The notes under the pieces: generated by a model
Database searches by the model: none
Told to the model about the DNA's origin: nothing
What the model saw: only the letters and a program-made list of their open reading frames with translations
Position numbers and translations under genes: made by a program
Assembly: GCF_028716865.1 (NCBI RefSeq)
Contig: NZ_JAQUOY010000001.1
Location: 159,778-223,777, forward strand
Reading direction: 5' to 3'
From: Candidatus Methylomirabilis sp.
GTDB taxonomy: Bacteria > Methylomirabilota > Methylomirabilia > Methylomirabilales > Methylomirabilaceae
Length of the DNA: 64,000 nt
In this document: one piece after another, positions 52,803-62,359 of the stretch
Position numbering within the stretch: the stretch's first letter is position 1
How the letters are laid out: each line of letters begins with the position of its first letter

Positions 52803-53381
52803 ATGACCAACGAGAGCAGTTGCCACAGCGATGCGCAATCGACGGGACCATGTATGCCGGAGGCACTCCGGGACCTGCCGGAGAGCCGTCTGGTGATTCT
52901 GGATGTTCGTGACCAGGTGCGGGCAGGAGAAGAGCCGTTTCAGAGGATCATGCAGACCGTCATGTCTCTTCGGGACGACCAGGTGCTGAAACTCTGTAAT
53001 ATCTTCGAGCCGGTACCGTTGTACGGGGTCATGATGCAGCGGGGTTTCGCTCACTGGACAGAGCAGCGCGGCCCGCAAGACTGGTGCATCACATTTTATC
53101 GAGCGTCGGCTGAGGCTGAGAAGTCTGCGGCGCCCTCTGCGGCGTCGAGGCCGGCGGAGCCCGTCGGAGACGCCATTGTCGTGGACGCCCGTGGACTGGA
53201 GCCACCACAGCCGATGGCGAAGATCCTGGAGAACCTTCCTCGGATCGCTGCCGGCGGAAAGATCCTGGCCATGACCGATCGACGGCCGATGCTACTCTAT
53301 CCGAAGCTTGAGGAACGGGGTTTTACCTTCTCCACTGAGGAGACCGTGAATGGCTGGTTCGAAACCCGGATCTGGAAGTAG
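52803..53381 (+). CDS. Tandem DUF2249 protein
   Basis: The 192-residue protein has two DUF2249 (SirA/TusA-like) domains: about 25-100 (LVILDVRDQ, EPVPLYGVMMQRGFAH) and about 120-190 (VVDARGLEPPQPMAKILENLP, RRPMLLYPKLEERGFTF). Such domains occur near denitrification and hemerythrin genes; the function is unknown, with sulfur or redox handling suggested by the TusA-like fold. It overlaps the next gene by 32 bases, so translation is coupled. Confidence 0.82.
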   Translation: MTNESSCHSDAQSTGPCMPEALRDLPESRLVILDVRDQVRAGEEPFQRIMQTVMSLRDDQVLKLCNIFEPVPLYGVMMQRGFAHWTEQRGPQDWCITFYRASAEAEKSAAPSAASRPAEPVGDAIVVDARGLEPPQPMAKILENLPRIAAGGKILAMTDRRPMLLYPKLEERGFTFSTEETVNGWFETRIWK

Positions 53382-54669
53382 CGCCCCAGCCAGACAACCC
53401 TCCCTCTGGGTGCCGCTGCGCTATTTCGTGACGGCCCAGGTCGCCTTCGTGACTGCTTTGCTCTGGGCGCCTTGGCAGGTCGGCAATCTGTTGGACTTCT
53501 ACTACCAGGGACATACCCTCGCCCTGACCCACCTGCTGACGCTGGGGTGGATCACGATGACGGTCATGGGGGCGTCGTTCCAGTTGGTCCCGGTTGCCCT
53601 GGAGACCACGCTGTGGAGCGAGCGCCTGGCCTGCTGGCAGTATTGGATCATGCTGGTCGGCGTTGCGCTGATGGTCAGCCATTTCTGGATCGGTCATCAC
53701 CATGGTGTTGCCATCGGCGCAGGTCTGGTGCTGATCGCCGTGACGCTCTTCCTGATCAATATGGGCCGCACGATGTGGCAACTCCCCCGCTGGGATATTG
53801 TCGGACGACATGTGGCGGCCGCGCTGGTCTACCTGGCCTCTACGGCGATTATGGGCAATCTGATGGCGCTCGACAAGATGTTCGACTTCCTAGGAGGCCA
53901 GGTTCTGCGGACGATCCACGCCCACGCCCATCTGGGCGGCATCGGCTGGGTCACCATGATGATCTTCGGGGCGAGCTACAAGCTGATCGCAATGTTCAGC
54001 CTGAGCGAGCTTCACGATGAGCGGTCGGCCCGCTGGGAGTTCTGGCTGCTCAACGGCGGCCTCGTGGGCCTGTACGTGACGCTTCTGTTGCAGAGCCGGT
54101 GGGCGACGTTATTCGCCCTCCTGATCGCCGCAGCGGTGGGCCTGTTCCTCTGGACGATGCGGCAGGTCCTGCGGGCGCGCCGGCGCCCCCGACTGGACTG
54201 GGGGCTGCGGCATTCCCTGAGCGCCATGAGCACGCTGGCGGTCCTGACAATCCTGGGGCTGTGGCTGAGCACCGGTTGGGTCCCGAACGAAGAGTTCGAG
54301 GCGAGGCTGGCTTTCGGCTATGGGGTGCTGGCACTCCTGGGCTGGATTTCCGTCACGATCATCGGTATGATGTACAAGATCATTCCGTTCCTGATCTGGC
54401 ACCACCGTTACAGCGATCTCGTAGGACTGCGGCCTGTTCCGGCTGCCACCCAGTTGCTTGGCGAATCAACGGCTCGGATGGAATTCTGGCTGCTCCACGC
54501 GGGCATCGCGCTCACCGTGGCCGGGGTGATCTTTGCGTCCGGGTTGATCCTCCAGGTGGGCACGCTCGTATTAGCCTTGGCCGGTCTGACGTTTGCTGTC
54601 GTCGTGTGTCGGATCTACAGCCACCTGGTTTCCCGTCTGAGGCCGCTTCCCGAGGCGCAGACCGTATGA
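53350..54669 (+). CDS. CcoN-like multi-helix membrane protein
   Basis: The 439-residue protein has about twelve transmembrane helices and resembles the heme-copper oxidase subunit I-like proteins found near NO-related genes. Conserved histidines are visible in ALTHLLTLGWITM, in HAHAHLGGIGWVTMMIFG and in FLIWHHRYS. The full set of copper ligands expected of an oxidase was not confirmed, so oxidase activity is not claimed. It might bind heme and serve in NO handling or sensing. A GAGGAG site precedes the ATG. Confidence 0.75.
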   Translation: MAGSKPGSGSSAPARQPSLWVPLRYFVTAQVAFVTALLWAPWQVGNLLDFYYQGHTLALTHLLTLGWITMTVMGASFQLVPVALETTLWSERLACWQYWIMLVGVALMVSHFWIGHHHGVAIGAGLVLIAVTLFLINMGRTMWQLPRWDIVGRHVAAALVYLASTAIMGNLMALDKMFDFLGGQVLRTIHAHAHLGGIGWVTMMIFGASYKLIAMFSLSELHDERSARWEFWLLNGGLVGLYVTLLLQSRWATLFALLIAAAVGLFLWTMRQVLRARRRPRLDWGLRHSLSAMSTLAVLTILGLWLSTGWVPNEEFEARLAFGYGVLALLGWISVTIIGMMYKIIPFLIWHHRYSDLVGLRPVPAATQLLGESTARMEFWLLHAGIALTVAGVIFASGLILQVGTLVLALAGLTFAVVVCRIYSHLVSRLRPLPEAQTV

Positions 54670-54730
54670 ACGTAGGACCCGCGGTGATCCGGGGGGTTTG
54701 AGAAGTAAAGGTACACGGAGAGGAGGCATG

Positions 54731-55072
54731 ATGACCCAACCAGAAACATCACCAGTAACCGAAGAACAGATTTACAGCGCGCTTCGGAAACTTCTTGACC
54801 CGGAGTTGGGAGTCAACATTGTGGATCTGGGTCTGGTCTACGACGTGCAGATCGAGGGCGGAAATGTTGCTATCCGCATGACCCTTACGACGCGCGGCTG
54901 TCCCATGCACGCCAGCTTCGTCCAGGCAGTCGATCGCGCTGTGTGGGCGTTGGACGGCGTCACCGGCGTGACGACCGAGGTCGTGTGGGAACCGGCCTGG
55001 AATCCGGATATGATCTCGCCTGAGGGGAAGCGGGCTCTCGCCGGCGGAGGACGTGGGGTTCCCTCATGGTGA
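54731..55072 (+). CDS. DUF59/MIP18-family Fe-S assembly protein
   Basis: The 113-residue protein carries DUF59: EEQIYSALRKLLDPELGVNIVDLGLVYDVQIEGG, and a conserved cysteine in TTRGCPMHASF. Members (SufT, PaaD, MIP18) help mature iron-sulfur proteins. The last seven bases overlap the start of mrp, itself a DUF59-P-loop protein, which supports joint function. ATG 54731 is preferred to one just before it for spacing from AGGAGG. Confidence 0.85.
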   Translation: MTQPETSPVTEEQIYSALRKLLDPELGVNIVDLGLVYDVQIEGGNVAIRMTLTTRGCPMHASFVQAVDRAVWALDGVTGVTTEVVWEPAWNPDMISPEGKRALAGGGRGVPSW

Positions 55073-56142
55073 CGCCTGTGTTGACGGTGGATACGGTTAT
55101 CTCGGCGCTTCGCCAGGTCAAGTACCCGGGGATGAGTCGCGACCTCGTGTCCTTTGGCGTCGTCAAGAATACCCGGGTAGAGGGTGCTACCGTCTACCTC
55201 GAGCTCCAGGTCCCGACGGAGGATCGCGAGGTGATCGCTAAGGTGGAGACCGCGGTCCGTGAGGCGCTCGGTGGTGTACCGGGGATCGGTGAGATGCGGA
55301 TTCAGGCCGTCCCGCGCCCCACGCCTCAGGATTCCGCTCCCGGACCCTCTCCACTCCCTGGAGTTCGACGGATCATTGCCGTCGCCTCCGGTAAAGGCGG
55401 TGTGGGCAAGAGTACCGTATCCGTGAATCTGGCTCTGGCCCTGGCGCAGTCAGGGGCTGCGGTCGGCCTTCTGGATGCCGACATCTACGGGCCGAATGTT
55501 CCCCGGATGCTGGGCGAGCCTGGCCGCCCCAAGGCGCATGAAGGCAAGATTGTCCCGCTGACGCGGTACGGTCTGAAAGTGATATCGGTCGGATATCTAC
55601 TGGGTGACCAGTCGCCGATCATCTGGCGTGGCCCCCTGGTAGCCCAGGCCCTGAAGCAACTCCTGCACGAGGTCCACTGGGGCGAACTGGACTATCTAGT
55701 CGTCGATCTACCGCCGGGAACAGGCGATACCCAGTTGACTCTTGTGCAGGCCGTGCCGCTTACCGGTGGAGTCATTGTGACCACACCATCGGCTGTGGCC
55801 CTGATGGACGCCGAGAAAGGCCTACGGATGTTTCGCGAGGCCCGCGTCCCGATCCTGGGCATCGTAGAAAATATGAGTTACTTTATCTGCCCCCACTGCC
55901 AGGGAGAAACCGATATCTTCAGCCGGGGCGGCGGGCGCGAGGTCAGCGAAGCGCTTGGGGTCCCTTTCCTGGGGGAGATCCCCATCAAACCGGCTATCCG
56001 CGAGGGCGGGGATACCGGTGCTCCCGTGGTCGTTGCGACGCCGGAGTCCGCCGAGGCGTTGATTTTCCGCGCTATCGCGGAAAAGGTGTGCCTGGCGGCC
56101 GAGACTGCCGCCGAGGCGATGCCTCACGTGATCATCCGCTAA
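55066..56142 (+). CDS. mrp: Mrp/ApbC-type Fe-S carrier ATPase
   Basis: The 358-residue protein has an N-terminal DUF59 domain (about 1-95) and a deviant-Walker P-loop domain: SGKGGVGKST near residue 107, LLDADIYGPN, VDLPPGTGDTQ and the C-terminal metal-binding CPHC. Mrp proteins carry 4Fe-4S clusters to apo-enzymes. It is coupled to the preceding DUF59 gene. In this cluster it would repair or supply Fe-S enzymes under NO stress. Confidence 0.93.
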   Translation: MVTPVLTVDTVISALRQVKYPGMSRDLVSFGVVKNTRVEGATVYLELQVPTEDREVIAKVETAVREALGGVPGIGEMRIQAVPRPTPQDSAPGPSPLPGVRRIIAVASGKGGVGKSTVSVNLALALAQSGAAVGLLDADIYGPNVPRMLGEPGRPKAHEGKIVPLTRYGLKVISVGYLLGDQSPIIWRGPLVAQALKQLLHEVHWGELDYLVVDLPPGTGDTQLTLVQAVPLTGGVIVTTPSAVALMDAEKGLRMFREARVPILGIVENMSYFICPHCQGETDIFSRGGGREVSEALGVPFLGEIPIKPAIREGGDTGAPVVVATPESAEALIFRAIAEKVCLAAETAAEAMPHVIIR

Positions 56143-56181
56143 CAACCAACAACCCTGTATCTCTCTAAGGAGGAAGTCACG

Positions 56182-57057
56182 ATGTCAGAGAACTATGCAG
56201 CAACCGTAGATGCCCGTGTCCTGCCGATTCCGCAGAAGCACCCGACCATCTTTCGTGCCTTCGACGAGTTGGCGGTTGGGGAGACCATGCTCCTGGTCAA
56301 CGATCACGATCCCAAGCCGCTCTACTATACATTCGCCGCAGAGCGGACGGGGGAGTTCGAATGGCGCTATCTGGAGAGCGGTCCCGAGGTGTGGCAGGTA
56401 TCGATCCGCCGGGTTGCCGCTGCCGCAGGGCAGCATGCGCCAAGTGAAGGACATAGCTGTGGCGGGCACCACGAACACCACGAACACCACGCGCACCAGC
56501 ATGCCCACGCCGGTTCTCCGACTCAGATCCTCAAGGACGAGCATACCCTGATCCTCCAGGCGTTGGATGGGCTGGAGCGAAAGCTGGCCGCGCTGGAGGC
56601 CGGCGCCGCCCCGGATCGGACCTATTTCGAAAAGGCGGTGAAGTTCATCCGGACCTTCGCCGATGAATGTCATCACGGTAAGGAGGAGGACCTGCTGTTC
56701 AAGACCATGGTGGACCGCGGCTTTCCGTTACAAGGAGGACCCATCGCGGTCATGCTGTCGGATCACGAGGCCGGTCGCGCATACATCCGTGAGATGGCTG
56801 AGGCCTCGGCGGCCGTAGGACAGGATCCAGCCGCGGCAGGGAAGATCGTCCGGAGCGGGCGTGCCTACATCCAGATGCTGCGGCCTCACATCGATAAGGA
56901 GAACATGATCCTGTATGCGATGGCGGACAATCTGTTAAGTCCGCAGGATCAGACGAAGCTTGGAGAGGCGTTCGAGCGCTTCGAGACTGAAAAGATCGGC
57001 GCGGATGTCCATGAGGAGATGATGGCCCTGCAGGCAGAGTTGAAGGTGGGGGCCTGA
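56182..57057 (+). CDS. DUF2249-hemerythrin fusion protein
   Basis: The 291-residue protein has a DUF2249 domain (about 5-80, DARVLPIPQKHPTIFRAFDELAVGE), a histidine-rich linker (about 92-110) and a hemerythrin domain (about 115-275). The di-iron ligands are seen in LKDEHTLI, CHHGKEEDLLF, LSDHEAGRAY and RPHIDKENMIL. Hemerythrins bind O2 or NO; related proteins (Ric/YtfE) repair Fe-S clusters. The His-rich linker may hold metal. Last gene of the cluster. Confidence 0.87.
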   Translation: MSENYAATVDARVLPIPQKHPTIFRAFDELAVGETMLLVNDHDPKPLYYTFAAERTGEFEWRYLESGPEVWQVSIRRVAAAAGQHAPSEGHSCGGHHEHHEHHAHQHAHAGSPTQILKDEHTLILQALDGLERKLAALEAGAAPDRTYFEKAVKFIRTFADECHHGKEEDLLFKTMVDRGFPLQGGPIAVMLSDHEAGRAYIREMAEASAAVGQDPAAAGKIVRSGRAYIQMLRPHIDKENMILYAMADNLLSPQDQTKLGEAFERFETEKIGADVHEEMMALQAELKVGA

Positions 57058-57080
57058 TAAAAAGAGCAAGAGCGGACTGA

Positions 57081-57114
57081 CCCGTTCGCCTCCCAGAGAT
57101 GGGAGGCGAACGGG
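57081..57114. terminator. Strong hairpin between convergent genes
   Basis: A perfect 15-bp stem (57081-57095 with 57100-57114) carries a GAGA tetraloop. It stands between the hemerythrin gene and the opposing Fis-type gene, so it can serve both strands. There is no adjacent T tract, so termination would depend on the stem or on Rho. Confidence 0.65.
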
Positions 57115-57129
57115 AACGTTCGGATACCG

Positions 57130-57411
57130 TCAGCCGTCGATTCGGAACTCTTTGATGATCCGGTACTTCTTCATCTTGTAGGCGAACTGCCGTGGCGTGA
57201 GACCCAGGCGAGCGGCAGCCCTCGCCTGGACACCGCCGTTTTCCCTTAGCGCCCGCATAACCAGCTCGCGTTCAAGCTCACCAAGTACCTGTTCGAGGTC
57301 GACCTGGTCGCTCAGGATCTTGGCCGCTTCATAGAGCGCCCTGAACCCGATAGTCCTTGGGTCGTGGCTCCCCTTTTTTTCCTGAACGGTCATGTTTACC
57401 ATGCTATTCAA
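57130..57411 (-). CDS. Fis-type helix-turn-helix protein (NifA/NtrC C-terminal like)
   Basis: The 93-residue protein has a short N-terminal helix region and a Fis-type HTH: ERELVMRALRENGGVQARAAARLGLTPRQFAYKMKKYRI. It matches the DNA-binding end of NifA-like sigma-54 activators but lacks receiver and AAA+ parts, so it cannot activate sigma-54 itself. It could compete for or assist at NtrC/NifA sites. It follows amtB on the same strand by about 40 bases. Starts at Met3 or Met7 are possible. Confidence 0.78.
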   Translation of the reverse strand: MNSMVNMTVQEKKGSHDPRTIGFRALYEAAKILSDQVDLEQVLGELERELVMRALRENGGVQARAAARLGLTPRQFAYKMKKYRIIKEFRIDG

Positions 57412-57449
57412 GATCGGTGCCAGCGCGCGGTGCCCGCACCATCCTTTCC

Positions 57450-58829
57450 TTAGAAGCCGTAGGCGTTCTCTTCGTGCTGGGTCAGGTCGAGACCGATCTG
57501 TTCTTCTTCACTACTGACCCGCAAGCCGACCAACGCGTCAACGAGTTTCAGGAGGATCACCGTACCTACAAACGCCAGGATCATGCAGGCCAGCACGGCG
57601 ATCACCTGCACCACGAACTGGTGAGGGTTGCCGAAGAAGAGTCCATCGGCGGCGTCAGGGTTGACCGCCTTGGATGCGAACAGGCCGGTGGCCAGTGCGC
57701 CCCAGGTACCGCCGACGCCGTGGACACCTACAACGTCCAGTGAGTCGTCGTAGCCCAGCCGCGCCTTGAGCATACAAGCAGAGTAGCACAGGATCCCCCC
57801 GGCGGCCCCGATGGCGATCGCCGCCATCGGGCCGACGAAACCGGACGCTGGAGTGATCGCGACGAGCCCGGCTACGGCGCCGCTGGCCGCCCCCAGGACG
57901 GTCGGTTTACCCCGGGAGCTCCACTCGACGAACATCCAGGCCAGGGCAGCGGCCGCCGTCGCGAGATGGGTGACGACAAAGGCATTGGTGGCTAGCCGGT
58001 TGGCGGCGGTGGCGCTTCCCGCGTTAAAGCCGAACCAGCCAAACCAGAGCAGGGCCGCGCCGGTGACCGTCATCGTGAGGTTATGGGGCGGCATCGGTTC
58101 CCCGGGATGGCCGCGACGTCGCCCCACGATCAGGGATGCAGCCAGGGCCGAGATACCGGAGCTGATGTGGACGGCAGTACCGCCGGCAAAGTCGAGCGCG
58201 CCCATCTTGCGCAGCCATCCGCCCATCCCCCAGACCCAGTGTGCGAGCGGATCATAAATCAACGTCGCCCATAGTAGGGTAAAGAGTAAGAACGCGCTGA
58301 ACTTCATCCGCTCAGCTACGGCGCCCATGATGAGGGCCGGGGTGATTACCGCAAACATCATCTGGTAAATCATATAGGCTTGGTGTGGGATGGTCGCCGC
58401 ATAGTCGGGGTTGGGATCCAGTCCAACACCGCGAAGCCCCACCCAGGCGAGACTCCCGATGATCCCACCCGTATCGGGGCCAAAGGCCAGGGAGTAGCCC
58501 CACAGCGCCCACTGCACGCTGATTAAGGCCAGGATGATGAAGCTTTGCATGATCGTTCCCAGCGCGTTCTTTCGACGGACCAAGCCTGCATAAAACAAGG
58601 CAAGGCCTGGTGCGGTCATCAGCAACACCAATGCCGATGAGGTGAGCATCCATGCCGTATCTCCCGAGTCGATCTTCGGCGTCGGTGGCGTAGACGATTC
58701 GGGGGCCTGCACTGAAGAAGGAGCTTCAGGGGGAGGCGCCTGTTGAGCGAGGATCACTGATGGGGTGTGTAGTAGTACACCTCCCATAACCAGCAAGATC
58801 ATGACAGTCATCATGAGGCGATTTGGCAT
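57450..58829 (-). CDS. amt: Ammonium transporter (Amt family), second copy
   Basis: The 459-residue protein has a signal peptide, a Pro/Ser-rich linker (about 28-52) and eleven Amt helices, with FYAGLVRRKNALGTIMQSF, DFAGGTAVHISSGISALAAS, FGWFGFNAGS and GVHGVGGTWGALATGLFA (pore histidines). The C terminus contains the regulatory SEEEQIGLDLTQHEENAYGF segment that PII proteins contact in AmtB, absent or altered in the first copy. A sigma-54 promoter lies 90-110 bases upstream, consistent with NtrC control. The two Amt proteins differ clearly, so it is not a recent duplicate. Confidence 0.94.
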   Translation of the reverse strand: MPNRLMMTVMILLVMGGVLLHTPSVILAQQAPPPEAPSSVQAPESSTPPTPKIDSGDTAWMLTSSALVLLMTAPGLALFYAGLVRRKNALGTIMQSFIILALISVQWALWGYSLAFGPDTGGIIGSLAWVGLRGVGLDPNPDYAATIPHQAYMIYQMMFAVITPALIMGAVAERMKFSAFLLFTLLWATLIYDPLAHWVWGMGGWLRKMGALDFAGGTAVHISSGISALAASLIVGRRRGHPGEPMPPHNLTMTVTGAALLWFGWFGFNAGSATAANRLATNAFVVTHLATAAAALAWMFVEWSSRGKPTVLGAASGAVAGLVAITPASGFVGPMAAIAIGAAGGILCYSACMLKARLGYDDSLDVVGVHGVGGTWGALATGLFASKAVNPDAADGLFFGNPHQFVVQVIAVLACMILAFVGTVILLKLVDALVGLRVSSEEEQIGLDLTQHEENAYGF

Positions 58830-58920
58830 GGCTGCTCCTTAGCTCGATGTGGAAGAACGAGAGGAATTAACAAGAGTGTAGGAGGCGACATTATTGTCGT
58901 TAACTCCGAACGTGCGGAGT

Positions 58921-58938
58921 AAGCAGTTTGCGTGCCAA
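58921..58938 (-). promoter_or_regulatory. Sigma-54 (-24/-12) promoter of the second amt gene
   Basis: Read on the minus strand, TTGGCACGCAAACTGCTT matches TGGCACG-N4-TTGCW with one mismatch. The invariant GG (58936-58935) and GC (58924-58923) are exactly ten bases apart. The predicted transcription start is about 80 bases ahead of the gene. Confidence 0.8.
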
Positions 58939-59508
58939 TGCCATATTGTCTTTTGCTTCCATGCGAAAGCTCGAAAGGTTCGAAAAATTCACTCATGGGG
59001 CTTCGAGTGATTGCGGGAGGGTTTCGACTGACCCCTTGTCCGCTCATTTTCGTGACCATGAATTAGGCAGACGAAAATCGTGCTGCTCATAACTTAGGCG
59101 CTACGAGAACCTACAATAGCAAGCCATGAGCTCAAAAAGAGGTCAGTGCGGCTGTAGATCTATTTTCATTGTGGAGGTCTAGATCTTTCCCACATTACGA
59201 GTATCGGCTCATACAATGTCTTTCCAAGCTTCAGGCTTAAGAAGTAGTTGCAGGGATGGATTTCGTAGTGGCGATTGTCCGCTGCGCATGGATCTGAGCC
59301 GGATCACATCCTCCTCGATGGCGCATTGTACGGACGCTTCCTGCCACTAGGAGATGTCCTGTTTGGTGCGGCGCTCTCCCCTTGTTGGTTGACCTTTAGC
59401 AGCTATTGACATAGTCTCCGCCTGTAGCAGTGGTTGTGCGAATGTAGTGGCTGCACCCGGGATCGAATCGACTCCGACATTACGGAATAGAGGAGAGGAG
59501 GCATACGC
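58939..59508. other. Intergenic region between amt and pheT
   Basis: Almost 600 bases without a supported gene. NtrC sites for the amt promoter may lie in its left part but I could not mark them with certainty. An inverted repeat attttcgt/acgaaaat occurs at 59046-59078. No RNA gene was recognised. Confidence 0.4.
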
Positions 59509-59823
59509 ATGGCGGTGTCGAAACCGACACTCAGTAAGGCAAAAAAGCCAAAGGCCGAGGCGAAGCGGGAGTTGGAGGAGATCGTTGAAGAAGTGACGTC
59601 AGCTAAGGAGGCGTCGACCGCATATCGCGATCAAGGCTCTATGGGGGGGCTTCAGGCGCCAAGGTCTTGCCGCATGTTGAACAGATTGTTATGGAGCAAG
59701 CAAAGACGCGGGTGCAGCCGTAAGATTGGAGAGGGCCGCTTTGACGTTGACACCAGTAGTTTTTTTACGCTATCGTCTTCACTGGATCGAGGATTCGGTA
59801 TAGCAATAGTGATGTCGGGGTAG
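59509..59823 (+). CDS. Small charged protein, probable frameshift at a G tract
   Basis: The start is convincing (GAGGAGG site, ATG) and the first 46 residues are lysine/glutamate-rich and helical ([25 protein letters not shown]). After a run of seven G (59643-59649) the frame turns into an unlikely Arg/Cys/Ser-rich tail. With one extra G the protein would continue as [24 protein letters not shown] and stop at 59723, which looks far more natural. So either the tract is miscounted, the gene is broken, or the tract is a phase switch. I recognise no family. Confidence 0.4.
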   Translation: MAVSKPTLSKAKKPKAEAKRELEEIVEEVTSAKEASTAYRDQGSMGGLQAPRSCRMLNRLLWSKQRRGCSRKIGEGRFDVDTSSFFTLSSSLDRGFGIAIVMSG

Positions 59824-59830
59824 AGATCTA

Positions 59831-62257
59831 ATGAGCCCAATGAAGGTATCGCTTGAGTGGCTAGCTGAATATGTCGATGTCGCGCTTCCGGCCAAGGAGC
59901 TGGCTCATCGGCTGACCATGTCAGGAACCGAGGTGGGTGGGATCGAAGAGCGCGGCAACGGCTGGCCTGGGATTATTGTCGCGCAGATCGAATCTATCGG
60001 CCCACATCCGGCGGCCGACTCTCTTACCTTGGTGGGCTTGGGGTTGCGTGGCGAGACGATCACAGTCGTGAGCGGTGCGACGAATCTCAAGGTCGGTGAC
60101 AGGGTACCGTTTGCGCCGGTTGGGGCGCGTCTAATAGACGCTCAGACAGGTCGACCCGCCGCGGTGGGGGTGGCCCAGATTCATGGGGTAACCTCGCGAG
60201 GCGTGCTCTGCTCCGAGAGGGAACTAGGTCTGTCGGAGGCGCACGAAGGCGTGCTGATCCTTCCCAGTGAGGCCGAGGTTGGCCTGCCGCTCAATACGGT
60301 GCTAGGGGACACCATTCTCGACCTCGAGGTCACGCCGAATAGACCGGATTGCCTGGGGATGCTCGGGGTTGCGCGCGAGGTGGCTGCCATTACGGAGGAG
60401 CCGCTCAATCTACCTGATCTGACATACCGAGAAACGGGTTCTGATATCAACGATGACGTTCAGGTCGAGATCCTGGCGCCTGATTTGTGCCCGCGATACA
60501 GCGCATCCGTCGTTCATGGGGTTACGGTCGGTCCCTCGCCCTCGTGGATCCAGAAACGCCTTATGGCAGCCGATGTGCGCCCGATCAATAACATCGTGGA
60601 TATTACCAACTACGTCATGCTCGAATACGGACAGCCCTTACATGCCTTCGACTACGAGACGATTCAAGGCAGACGAATCGTAGTGCGGCGTGCTGCACCT
60701 GGAGAATCGTTTCGGACGCTTGATGGCACGCTGCGGACCTTAACGCCCGAGATGCTGGTGATTGCCGATGCCAAGCGTCCGGTGGCGCTTGCCGGGATCA
60801 TGGGCGGCTCGGAGACAGAGGTGACCGAGTTGACGAAGAGCGTGTTGCTTGAGTCGGCCAACTTCAGTTCTGGCTCGATCCGCCAGAGCTGTCGCGCGCT
60901 GCGACTCAGGACCGAGGCCTCCCTTCGCTTCGATAAGGGGCTGCCGTCGGCCAACACGATCATCGCACTCCAACGAGCCACCAAGCTTCTCGTGGAGATC
61001 TGTGGGGGCAAGGCGTCGCGTGGGCTGCAGGATCTGTTTCCCGCTCCCAGAGAGGCGGTAGAGTTCAGGCTGACTCCGGCGGAGCTTCGTCGCGTCCTGG
61101 GAATTGAGCTGACGGTGACACAGATTCGCGACGTGCTGGGCGGCCGGCTCGGGTTCGACTGTCGAGAGGATGGAGATGCCATCCTGGTGAGGCCGCCGGC
61201 GCACAGGAGCGATATTCAGATCCTCGCCGATCTGGTGGAAGAGGTGGCGCGTCTGGTCGGCTACGACCGGATTCCAACCACAACGCTTGCAGGCCACCTG
61301 CCCGATCACCCGCCTCAGCCGATGCGTGGCCTTGTCGAACGGCTCAGTGACGTGCTCGTTGGCGCCGGCCTGCAAGAGGTGATGACGTATTCGCTGGTCG
61401 GCCGACAGCTTCTGAGTAAGATGGTTCCCACGAGTGATGCTGGGACGCCGGATGGGCTTCGCCTGGCGAATCCGATGACCCCTGATCAGGAGATACTTCG
61501 GATGTCGCTGCTTCCCAGCCTCCTGGAATGTCTGGCGAGCAACCTTCGCCAGGACGAGGCCGGTCCTTGTCTATTCGAGATCGGACAGGTCTATCTTCCG
61601 CGCCACGCCGACTTGCCCCAGGAGCGGCAGATGCTGGTTATCGGCATGGCGGGGTCCAGATGGCAGAGACAATGGAACCGGGCAACTGCGCAGATTGATT
61701 TCTACGATCTGAAAGGCGTTGTGGAGTTGTTGCTTGATCGCCTGAATCTTGGGGAGACGCGCTTTATTCAAATCACGGATCAGCGTCCGTTTCATCCCGG
61801 GCGAACGACGGCCGTCTGCTCGATGGGTGAACGGCTTGGAGTGATGGGAGAGCTTCACCCGACGGTGGCCCGCAACTGTGAGATTCGGGTCCCCGTGTAC
61901 CTGGCCGAGTTCGATCTGGAACAGCTTCTGAGCATGGCCGGAGAGGAGTTCTTGCGGATCGAGCCGCCGCCCCGCTTTCCCGTAGTGCGACGGGATCTGG
62001 CGCTCGTCGTTCCAGAGTGCGTTCCGGTCGCGGAACTGTTCGAGGCCATCCGGCAAGCCGGAGGTCCGCTGCTCAAGCAGGTTGAGCTCTTCGATCTGTT
62101 CCGTGGGGAAGAGCTGCCACCGGGGCAGAAATCGTGCGGTATCGGGCTGGTCTTCCGTTCTCCGGATCACACCCTGACCGATGTCGAAGTAGCCCAGGTC
62201 GAGGCCTGCATTGTTCAACAGTTACAGCGGCAGACCGGGGCGCGGCTGCGGGGATAA
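59831..62257 (+). CDS. pheT: Phenylalanyl-tRNA synthetase beta subunit
   Basis: Part of the alpha2-beta2 enzyme that charges tRNA(Phe). The 808-residue protein has the N-terminal [13 protein letters not shown], an EMAP-like tRNA-binding OB fold (about 40-150), B3/B4 editing domain (about 210-380, with [24 protein letters not shown]), B5 (about 405-475), the catalytic-like core (about 480-680) and a C-terminal anticodon-binding FDX-ACB domain (about 710-808, [16 protein letters not shown]). pheS is not upstream in this window, contrary to the common order. ATG 59840 is an alternative start matching the family's MKVS. Confidence 0.96.
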   Translation: MSPMKVSLEWLAEYVDVALPAKELAHRLTMSGTEVGGIEERGNGWPGIIVAQIESIGPHPAADSLTLVGLGLRGETITVVSGATNLKVGDRVPFAPVGARLIDAQTGRPAAVGVAQIHGVTSRGVLCSERELGLSEAHEGVLILPSEAEVGLPLNTVLGDTILDLEVTPNRPDCLGMLGVAREVAAITEEPLNLPDLTYRETGSDINDDVQVEILAPDLCPRYSASVVHGVTVGPSPSWIQKRLMAADVRPINNIVDITNYVMLEYGQPLHAFDYETIQGRRIVVRRAAPGESFRTLDGTLRTLTPEMLVIADAKRPVALAGIMGGSETEVTELTKSVLLESANFSSGSIRQSCRALRLRTEASLRFDKGLPSANTIIALQRATKLLVEICGGKASRGLQDLFPAPREAVEFRLTPAELRRVLGIELTVTQIRDVLGGRLGFDCREDGDAILVRPPAHRSDIQILADLVEEVARLVGYDRIPTTTLAGHLPDHPPQPMRGLVERLSDVLVGAGLQEVMTYSLVGRQLLSKMVPTSDAGTPDGLRLANPMTPDQEILRMSLLPSLLECLASNLRQDEAGPCLFEIGQVYLPRHADLPQERQMLVIGMAGSRWQRQWNRATAQIDFYDLKGVVELLLDRLNLGETRFIQITDQRPFHPGRTTAVCSMGERLGVMGELHPTVARNCEIRVPVYLAEFDLEQLLSMAGEEFLRIEPPPRFPVVRRDLALVVPECVPVAELFEAIRQAGGPLLKQVELFDLFRGEELPPGQKSCGIGLVFRSPDHTLTDVEVAQVEACIVQQLQRQTGARLRG

Positions 62258-62359
62258 TTTTCGCTTTACAAGGGTGCATGGCTTTGGTAGGCTCTCAACC
62301 AAGCAAGGGCTGCAACCGCGGAGATCTCATACTATAATCCCACAGACCAGGGCCTGACG

